Below the pieces are notes generated by a model. The model was not told where the DNA came from and ran no database searches. It saw only the letters and a program-made list of their open reading frames with translations. Both the position numbers and the translations under genes were made by a program. Below, in pieces: positions 1-10,700 of a stretch of 64,000 nucleotides of DNA. Within the stretch, counting starts at the first letter, position 1; every line of letters starts with the position of its first letter. Origin of the DNA: Durusdinium trenchii (taxonomy: Eukaryota > Sar > Dinophyceae > Suessiales > Symbiodiniaceae); the NCBI GenBank assembly GCA_963970005.1, contig CAXAMN010025694.1, positions 1,673,003 to 1,737,002 on the forward strand. The letters are read 5' to 3'.

Positions 1-15
1 ATCCTCTCTCCTCAG

Positions 16-1760
16 ACGACCGCCGACGCCACCTGCCGCACTGGCACGCCAGGGAGCTTCGTGAATCCAGAGGTCTCTCAGAAAGCACTTTGGGAGGTCT
101 ACTATCCACCCTTCCAGGCCTCCATCGACGCAGGCAGTATGGCGACAGCGCGGCTATTTTTTTTGGGGGGTCAGACGCTCCATGATATTAAATATTAGCA
201 ATATCTATATTATAAATAAGTTGGGGTGGTTCCAGGGATCAATGTACATTCCATACATGGAGGGTTTGGGTTTTCTTTGCCCAAAACTACAGGGCACTGT
301 GAGCCGCTGAGGGGCCTTTCCCAGACCGGGTGTGTTCTTCGCCGTTCGTGGGAGAACTCTATGTCCCATTGCGTGTTGAGGGTGTTTTTTCATGTTCGAG
401 CTGTTTCGGATTGGAAGTGTTGTTGGACCAAAAGCAGACCACCAGGGGTCACAAAGGGGTGGTTTTTGTTTTTTAGTCCCCAAGTGAGTGGATGTTCTGG
501 GCACCCTTATCCTCCAAATCGGCACCGCTTTGTGACTGCTGGCATAGACCTTCAAACGTGTTGCCCCTGGGCCTTGAAAGTGCCCAGATGTCCAGCAGTC
601 GATCAGGCTGCCTCTCGGCGATGTGCGCCTACAACCTGGTGAACGGCGCCGGGGCAACAAGTTTGGGAACGTCGGCTCGTCCGCCGAGACTTCGTCAGTC
701 CGACCCGGACTTCACAAGACCGTGGAGTTGAGAGTTCCAATGAAGTGCTGCTAGGGAATTCTTCGAGGAAAGGTCAACAGGTTTGGGATGCTACACTTTT
801 CTGATCAGCTGTTTGGGCATCCAATCCCTCGTTTTCCCCCTTTCCTCGCCTTTCGCCGGGGTTGCGGTCGAAAACGGGGCTTCGGAAACCACAGCCTTGC
901 CCAGGCATCCACGCGCGTGCGAATGGGGTGACTTGGCAGCAGGTGCTCAACTTATGTGATGGAATAAGCGCTCGAGGTCGGGGTTCCTATTATTGAACAA
1001 ACTGACCATTTGTCCCAACCAGCTAGCAACATGTGCATTGCTTTTGTGTGCTGTGTCACCTCAGGACACGATGCAAAGAGACTTGAAAGATGTGATGGGC
1101 AACTTGACTTCGTCAGACCGTGTCAAACCACTGGTGCAGGTTATAGATGAACCGCACAGGAGGTGCGGAGAGATGTTTTCTACTGGCCATGTATACTTTA
1201 TAGCATCACAATGCTGGTTTCACTGTTCCAGAGTCTGCTTCCCCAGTCTCCCCAAGTGCCCAAGCGAACCAACGAACCCTGAATGGTGCTCGGTTTTCTG
1301 CTTCGGGAACCACTGAACCCGGGAAGCTCGGAAAGTGCGCCGCTTCGCCGCCGCCAGCCGCCGCCAGTGCCAGGCTTCAAAGGCTGGATCATGAGCGACT
1401 GGTGGGCCTTGCACTCCTTCGCAGCCGCCGAAGGCCGATCGACGCGGAAGAGCCGGGCGGGTGGCTCACGTGGCGAGGGTGGATTGAACATCCGGTGGTT
1501 GCAGGTGTCGTCGTGCCAGGCGCACGGAATTTCCAGGTGGTGTCTTCCGTCCTGGCATCGCCTTTTGGGGGGCTACAAGATGCTGGCTGTAACTGGATGT
1601 CAAGTATGGTCCCTATCACTTTCTATCACTGCTTTGATTCTTAGCCTTGGCCCCCCGCGGTGTGGGTGTACCGAGCCACCTGAGATGCCACATGCGCGTG
1701 CACTCCTGAGATGCCAGGTTTGGACCAGGAGATGCCTGGCAACTCTCCAGGAGACCTACC
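16..1760 (+). CDS. GH3 exons: C-terminal part of the catalytic barrel
   Basis: Five exons. 16-133 ends in EVYYPPFQASIDAG at a GC donor (gcagta) in phase 1. 607-653 supplies the missing two bases and reads CLSAMCAYNLVNG, the family's MCSYN-VNG strand. 1065-1098 is only 34 nt (TMQRDLKDVMG) and ends in phase 1 at a GC donor. 1374-1433 starts with the complementary two bases and reads FKGWIMSDWWALHSFAAAE; the Asp of SDW (1397-1399) is the expected catalytic nucleophile. 1718 onward reads GLDQEMPGNSPGD. The phase agreement across consecutive joins makes this order convincing. The exact end of the second exon (647 or 653) and of the fifth is uncertain. Confidence 0.85.
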
Positions 1761-4700
1761 CATGAATCAGGTGGGAGGACACGCGAGAGCACGGAAACAT
1801 ACGGAAACCATTCCTTGACCATCCCACAGGTGCCCAGGAACCACCTGTTAGGGTGCCAAAACAGCCTGTTGGAGGGTCCTGGTTGAAACTGATCGAACAT
1901 AATCCAGTCCTCCTAATAAAAAACGCCCCCCCCCCTAATAAGGAAACCTCGGTCGCATTTTTTCTAATAGGGGGTCCCTGAAATCGGGGGGTGCCAAAAT
2001 AGGGTCACCTGGGAAGAGCTTCAAAACCAAAAAGTAAATCCGTAAAATTTTATATAAAATCCTTTATTAAACTCGTCTCGTATCAAAAATGCAAAAAAGC
2101 TCCAGATCGAAGGGTCTTCCTTTTCCCCTACAAAAACCTTCATTAGAATAGTGATTCTTCAGTAGACTAACAGCTAAAGCTTTCGAAAGGTGATGTCGCT
2201 GTGCCATGCGGTGTTGCATGACCTCGGTGGCAAGTGCGTTTGCGTGAGTCCGTGCCATTGGGGGAAGGAAAGCCTGCTGGTGTAAGCGCGGCGTGTCATG
2301 GTGGATAGACAGGGCGGACAGAGGTGGGCAGTTACGGCTGTTTTTGGAACCCAATTTAAAAAACTACCCCCAAAATCGACCATGTTGGTAGTTTAGTAGC
2401 GGCTTGAAAGGGCGGTAATTTAAAAGGCAAAAATAAACCGTATTTAGGGGTTTCCGACATGACTTTTTTCTAATAGGGGTCCGTTTTTTAATAGGTACTC
2501 GGGATATCTCGGGATTAATCACCATGACGTATAGTCTTTGGTGCGGAAGAACCTGCGACCAAAACTACGACCGCACCGCACCGCATCTTCGCCTCGGCCC
2601 GTATCGGCCCCGTGTTGTTCTCAGAGCGGATCTCCAGGTCTATTTCACCAAGGAGAATCTTCAGACGCTACCTCAAGAGCGCCTGGACGACATGGTCACC
2701 CGAATCTTGACCCCTGTCGTGCCTGGCCGAAATGAGAGGCGGACGCGGGGCTCGGACCAGCCACAGAGACGGTAGGAGCCGAGCCTCGGGCCGCTACAGG
2801 GTGGGTTTGCATACGGGAATGTGCGTATGATATAAATATTCCGATTGGTTTGATTGATATTCGAGATGTTGAAGGTTGGACTTGTGCTTGAGGCAGTGGC
2901 CCACTTTGCTTGTGCAAACTGGTAGCTTCCCCAACCAAGATTCTCATTTACACACCAGCGCTTATGGGTTTCGAGTGGCGTTCGAGTGGCGTATAATAGT
3001 ATAAAATTTTCCCGTGGTTCGTTATTTCACATGCTGCATATTCTCTTACAGGTTGTTTTGAAATGTTGAAAGCGTGTCGAAGGAAACCGTGCGCACACCA
3101 TTCAAGGGGTTGTCAGACCTTGGTTTGCCTTTCACATGCCAAGAAGAGTTGCCAAAAATAGCTGGTTGACTTGAGCCAAATAGTAAATTAGGGCAAGCGT
3201 AAAGCGGGGGGGAGCCTTCCTTGCTGAACTGAAGGTGTTTGTAGTCTCCTGGCCAAAAAAGCCAGCGGTCGAAGAGGAATCCTGGCCACCTCAAAAAAAT
3301 GCGTTCCCGATTCCCAGTTGTGCTTTGTCCCGTTTATGTTGCTTTGTGAGCAGAGTGTGGTCAAACCAAAGAGCAGCCTATACTCGTTGTTTCAGCCAGG
3401 CAGATCCACACAATCCCACACATGAAGGTGACCAATCTCCGAATCTGGTCGGGTCCTGCAGCCAGGCGGTATGTATGCAGGTTCCCTGTGTAGGTCAAGA
3501 TCGTGAAGGGGATATTCTGGTGCAAAACATCGCACAAGGAAGTGGGAATGGAATGGATATAGACCTAGGCGACCATAGACTTTGGCAGGTCTTTTCTCGT
3601 GTTTGGACGCTGCAGTGTACCTGTTTGACCGTACCTGCATCAGCCGCTTCCTTCTCGAACAAGAGCGAGGACGGTGTTGCGACAAGAGCCCGTACTTGTG
3701 AGTTTGTTCCCATCCCTCAGATGGTGGAAGGGCTTCGTGGAAAGTTGTGGAAATCAAACTCGGACTCAGGCTCCCGAAAAACCTATTTACTTTACGTGTT
3801 TGACCTTGGCAATGCCTTGTACGAATGTTAGTGGCCCTGATAAGTATAGCTTGTTCACACTTGGCATTCAGGAGCGCTCTCCCTTGCAACTTGGGTACCA
3901 GCGGTGATCGTAGAGTGAGGATTTCGGTATTAGAGCCTCATGACGAAGTAACAATGGCTTCTGGCAGGGCCTTGGATTCATGTTTGTTTTTTGTGAGCCA
4001 TTGCGAGGTGAGATATGGGCTGATGGAACATCCAGTTTGCAACCCTGCTGATGGAGGATGTTTGGAAGAGGCAGTCTGAAACATAGCAAAGAAACTAAGC
4101 TGCGGGTCCCATGTGAGATCCTTGCAACATCCATTTTCGCCATCACAGATTGCCATCTCTCTTTTACGCTATCTCCCCGGAGCCCACCGAGAGCCCCCCA
4201 AGCCCACCGGCCATCCGACCAAGCACCGCCAGATGCTGAAAGTCAACGTGCGAACCGCGGAGCATCAAGCGTTGGCGCGCCGCATGGTGGCCGAGTCAGC
4301 CTCTTGGGGCGGAGAGACCAGCGTGCGAGCCGCAGCGTTGGAAGGGACCGGAGAGACTCGAAACAGGTTAGCAGTGCGAGCATGAGTATGTTCTCAGGCC
4401 AGGGAGGCAGCTTTCTTGGGGACCGCGCACAGCAGACAGGCCAAAGACTTCATCATTATGACCCACTAGTTAGGTGTTGCAAGTGTCGTTTCACGATTTT
4501 CCTCGGTCTTTGAATCCTCAGAACGGACACGCACACAGACACAGACAACACAGACGACACACACTCTGACACTTGTATTCAGTTAACTCAGTTACCACGT
4601 TGGGACAATGGCGAAGAAACGCAAGGTGAAAGAGTCAGCTGAAACAGTATGGTNNNNNNNNNNCTGCCGAAGTTGGTTGAGAACCCTTTGTCCAGGGGTG

Positions 4701-7700
4701 GACACACACACACACACACGCATGTTAAATTTCGCGAGCGGAGGGGCAGGGCCTAAATAGGTGTGCTGCTACTACCCCTGATGAATTGGAACGCTTCTGG
4801 GATGTGAGAACCATAGTAACAAGCAAATTTTGGAAACCATGTTGTTTTTGCACGAAGGGATTTGCGTTTGAAGTGCCGGGACCCATAGCCCATTGCGGTT
4901 CATGAGTTGCCGACTGAACGGCATCAGCAATGAGAAAGATCCATTGAAGGGTTTGCTGTCATATAAGGGGGTCGACTCCGTGAAAGATCGGAGACTGCTG
5001 GGGAGAAACCTCAAATTGGGATGTGAAAAGAAATTTTTGCAACGCTGCCGCAAGGCTACCCAAACGGTATAATTTGCACCCTTCTAGGTTTTCTGCACAC
5101 AAATTGGCTAAACACAGCCACTCGGGAAATCCCACACACACATGCTACAGTCGGTGCAGTGGTGTCCAGTGGGTATGCAGACGGTCCCAAGTTCCGGAAC
5201 ATGAAAGGTGCTTCGACAATTGTGATCGGGGGTTCTCTCCACACCTTGCATCCCGTGACCGGGGGCCTCTGGGTCTGTCTGAGGTGATCCTTCTTAAGAA
5301 TGAGAGCCTTGGCACATCGCAGTGTTCTCGAACGGGAATGGCAGAAGGATGTTGAAGATGGGTTGGGGCCAAACTGTCATCATAGCAGTGGCAACATCGC
5401 AAGGTAGGAGGCATCATGGCGATGTGGGACACATGTTCATCGGCCGGCGCATGTGCAATGGGAAGTGATTCACTTGAGACATCTTGAATGATAGATGTTG
5501 GGGCATTCTTGTATCTTTGTGAGTACCACCTCAAGCCCGAACCTTCAAATAACACAAATCATGTTCGAACACACTTTTGTGATGCCCCTTTGAAACAAAC
5601 ACAATTTTCATAATCGAACTGAAATAAAGTTGTGCAATTTTTTCTGTACCAAATGAGGGTCCGTGTGTTTTTTTTGACCTGTTTCTTTGACAACGTCTTT
5701 GTGCAGTTAAGTCTCTCGTTTGTATTTGTTTTATTTGTTTTTCAATTTGTCATTATTTGTTTGGTTTTGTTTCATTTGACAGACACTTGTTTGTTTCTGT
5801 TTGTGCGGCAGTTTTCTGCGCCGGTTGATCGGGTGTCCATGTTTGAGGGACGAGGTCCTGCCCATCAGCTCGAACGTGAAGACCATTGCCGTGCTGGGCT
5901 CGGCGTGCCAGCCCGAGGACAACACGGAGGAGATGCTCAACCAGTTTCTTGGGCGCACCCATGGAATGACGGAGGGTTGGGAGAAGGGAGGCTCAGGTTC
6001 TGGTGATGTGTGACGTCAGGATGCCAATTCGTCGAGGGACGGGGACCCAGACGCACCAGAAGATCTTGAGAACAGATCTCACAATCAAAATCCACGCAAG
6101 GATTCGCGCGCCATTCCTGGTCACTCAAGTACGTGTGGAGCGCTTGTATACCTACAAAAATTGCTGCGAAACTACAGCCTACATTGGACCTCCATGCAGC
6201 TGTAGGTTTCACCGATCGATTCTGAGTATGGCAATTTTTTGTTCAATTCCTGCACCCACCTCTTATTCCAGCCTCCCGTGCCTCGGCCATCCATGAACCC
6301 ATGAACCGGGCTCTTTTTGGGACTGCGCGCGACCCAGCGACGCGGCAGCAACGCGAGGTGGGATTTGGGCAACTACTACACGGTGGGCGGCTCCGGACGG
6401 GTGATCCCCAAGGACCCGGTGCTCGGGCACTCGGTCCGGACGCGACCGGTGACGAGGGGAGATGGGGGCAGGTTAGATGAGTGATGAGTGCCACATCTTC
6501 CCAGATCATTCGAGGAATGTCTTGGCTTCAGGTGATTGGTTTGAGTGCCAAGGTTTTACTGCAACCAGCTGGACGCATGCCCAAGTTCATAGTTGCTTAC
6601 TCAGCCAATTGAAATAAGTCAAGGACGGAGGCGGGTGGGTCCAGTTTCTACACTTAATGGACCAACTCCGGCACCGAAATGTACCAAAGGCATTTTCCCG
6701 ATATACCACCGGGTTCGCGAATCCTCCCACGACACATCGACTGCCCGACTGCAAACCGCTCAGGTCCATCCTTCAAGGCCTTCAGCAGCTTTCCACGGCC
6801 AAGGTGGTTTTCGACCTCTCCGATGATTGGAAGGCACGATGTATCGTGCTGATGCTCTGTCGGCGGATTTCGGCTTCCAGACACAGAAAGCGATGGACCT
6901 GCTTGGGGGGTTTCTATGGAATCAGTCGCGCCGAGTGCAACGAATCCTCAAACCTGCGGGTTGCAGGGAAGACGGAACATGGCCTCAACACTCACAGAAA
7001 CATGGTCTTTCCTCTTCAAGACTAGTAAAGAAGAGGGAGTTTTATTGTGTTCCACTGGTTCTAAACAATACGTCTTCCTCCATCCATCCCCTTTATATAT
7101 GGGAATATATCAACAACACCATAGAATGGGGTCTCCAGTCCCAGTCCCAACCCGTCATTCCCAACACCCACCTCCAGGCCTCCGTGGCCCTCGCCCAAAC
7201 CGCCGAGCTGGCCGTGCTGTGCGGCGCCACCACCTCGGCGGAGGGCCGCGATCGCCGCGAGCTCAGCGGGGCGTGCACAGGGGGTGCACGGTGAAAGGAT
7301 GCGAAAAGGATTCGTGAAAAGGGAAAGATGCTGAACATGAAATAAAGGAGTAGACCATGATTGCCAAAGTTCTTTTTTTGCGGCGGGTCTTGTTGGGTTG
7401 ATTGCTGATGTGTTGCTGGGCGCTGAGGTGATATGCGATGACATGTGTTGGCCTGGTGTTGCCGGGATAATTTATATAAACGGCTGTTGGTGGCATCTGG
7501 CCTGGATCATCACTGATGCCAACGCACAAACCACATTTCAACCCCTTTCGCAATGTGAGGTCCAAATCTCAAGGTGGATCAGGAAGCCTTCGCACCTTGG
7601 CAGGAAGAGGCCAAAAGCCTTTTGTCAGAGTCTTCGAGCAAAAAACTCATGGCTTGGACACTTGGGCATTTGGCCCTTGTCCTTCAATAGTTTCAAGCCA

Positions 7701-10700
7701 GTTCTGAATCCTTCGCCGCTGAGGTGGTCAAAGTCGCGCAAGAGTTGAAGATCCCCACCGTCGTGGTGACTTTGATTCCAGGCCGGCCATGACATTGTTT
7801 CAGTTTCTTCATGTTTCACTAATCAGATCATTCCAGTCCCTTCAAGAGCTTCCCACCCATCATCCTCACATCCCTCTATCCTCCTCTCCATGCGCCCCCC
7901 AAGAGCCACCATGATTTCATGGCATCTCTCTCCATCCCTTCTTGGGCAAAGCCCTGTCCCCTTCCTCCTCACCCCTTCCTTCTGATCCACCGACCGAAGA
8001 CCTCAGGCGCCATCGTGATGCCCTGGATCGCCCACGTGGACGCTGCGCTGGCGGCCTTCCTGCCCGGCGAAGCCACGGGCCTGGGCATCGCCCAGGTGCT
8101 GCTGGGCACCACGAACCCAGGTGCCAAGTCACCGGTCACCGGGCTGAAATAGAGAACCCAGCGAAAGCCTGAGTCGGGGGTGCTGGGAACGGAAGGGGGC
8201 GGGTGAGTTTTTGGGGTGGTTTGTGTGGGCAGATGAGGGTGGTAGATCCGTGATGGAAAGAAATCGGTTTATAGATGTTCACAGGCGATAGGATGCGATA
8301 AGCATAGGCATGCCAAGCTGGTAGGCCCTGCTAGGCGTTGGGGGCAGAGGAACGTTCAATTCATGGTCATGTTGCTAAAGCTTTTGCTATGAGCTATTGA
8401 GGACAACAGAGATGCACGTTGTCAGCCCTTTAACCGATGGGTGAAACGGGATGGTGAGCCAAACTGAGATCATACATATCATAAGCATGTGTAGTGTGTG
8501 GCACGTGGTGTGATGCGGCAGCTTGTGAGAATGAGAAGGTGCCTGTTTTCCTGGTGGTGTGTCTAGCAACCCGTGCGGAGTATGATATATTAAATATATA
8601 CTGTATATATATATATACCCCCCAAAAAAACGATACCGGTAATACCATACTATACAACCATCTATAACCTTATGTTTTCCTGTTGTTCGCTCCCACGTGC
8701 TAAGACTATCGTTATGAATACGATTGGAGCATGCCTCAGCCTTTTCCTCAGAGAAACTGTTACGGGTACATTTGGGGGGAAACGATGTCCACTCCATGGG
8801 ATAACGGGGTCAATGTAGGCGGACTCTCTGACTCACTAACATGGAAGCGGAAAGCCACCTGTTTATCGAGGAACATGGTCCTTCCAGTGGCCATGTTCCA
8901 CTTCCATGTTAGTGAGTCAGAGTGTATAGATAGTTATATACCATACCCTACAGGTCCAAAAACATAGTAAAACCTGTTGCCTTGCCTCATTGGGTCGCGC
9001 TTTTTTTGGGGGGGCATGATCAACTCCAGCCAAAAATGAGGTCCTTGACCTGTAGGTTTTTGCGGGAATGTTTGGGTATCATATACGTCGTGCCTTCAAA
9101 GACGAGGTGACCTTTCCACTGAACGAGTCGGAGCTTGGGCGGCCTATACCTGGAGGGAGAGGTGGGTTGAATCAGCTTTGGAGAAGAAAGCAAGCCCCAT
9201 ACCAGTTGCCTGAGCACCGCAATGAGCTAAAACCACCTGGGCACTGGTGGGTACGTCGGCAGTCCTGACGCTCTTAGCAACCCAGTTCTGTTTGTACCTT
9301 GCATCCCCTGGCCCCCATGCCACTCTAGTTTGCAGAGCCGGTTTCCAAGTCTGTTGTTTCGAAGAGTTTTCAGGCAAACGCCCAACGAAACTGATGTGCA
9401 GTACTGTAAGTAAGCAGATACAGTTTACTGGAACAACTTGATGTTGTAACTGCACGGTGTAGCTTTCACATGTTGTGCTGTCACATGTTGCACAAATTTG
9501 CGCAACACATTGTCTCCAAGAAGATTGTACTGTTGCCGCCTGCTACGAGGTTACATTGCTTCCATTTGATTGCACTTCTTCAGTAGCTTTCACTGGTACA
9601 GGTTTTATCGGTACACTGAAAGCATGCCATGATATGCCATGGATCAAGTAACCCAGCAAGAGCATGCAAGAGCTGAGAATCTATTGGTGTTTTCAGGGCA
9701 GCCATCGGATTTTTCGGCCTTCGGAAGGCCGGACTCTCGGAAGGCCGGATTTTCCATTTTCTTCGGCCTTCGGAAGATGTAAACATCGTCACTGCCACTG
9801 AGGATGCCATCGCTCCTTGTGAGCCTCCGGAGGGAGTGAAATTTGAAACGCCCCACGGCGAAGTCAAGATGGGCACACAGGGTCTTATAACCTAAGTGGC
9901 CACGTATAGGGAGAGAGCGGATGCATGTGGAATGATTGGCAATTTTTTAAACAGACAGTTCTCGACGGGTTGCTAAACTTACTACTCATCATTTGATTGA
10001 TAAGTTTGAAGACAGTTTTGATCTGTTTTAGTACTGGGTCCACTAGCCGGCCCGCCGAATGTGGACCTGTGCTTTGGAAGGAAAGTGGGCTGCAGAGAAG
10101 AAGCGCAACAAATTTACCACACTTTGATGGAGCATAGCTGCTTGCTGACTATGACTCATAGTCAAACGATTGATGATAGACACTTCATCACACTGTAACT
10201 CCCCTGCTTCAGATTTCTGTGGGGGCCCACGTGGCAGTTTGCATGTATACGGCGAACTACTCAATCTTATATATAGGCATTTGAGAAAACGTTTTGGGGA
10301 GGGATAGTTCTCTGACAAGCGCAGTGCCAGATTGTTTTTTGTACACACAATAACCCGCGAAGATACAAACTCATTCAAATTCAGTGGTAAATAGTGGTAA
10401 TATATTACAATTTGTTGGGTTCAACCACTTTGGTTCGACCGACCATTTACCATCACTTGTTACATGTGTCACTTATCCTTTTGCTGTGGATTGTTGTGAA
10501 ACCTGCGTCACCAGCACACCAGAATTCACCCAAAACAGACCGGGTCAGGAGCGCTGGATCAGTCCATCCCCATGTCGAGGCCAGATCAGTCCTTCCCATG
10601 CCCCTACGATGAGGGGATTATGGCAGGATTTCCCCACTACGAGGACAAGAAGGCGGAGAAATAGGGAGAACTATGGACAGGAAGGGCAGTGCACAGTGTA

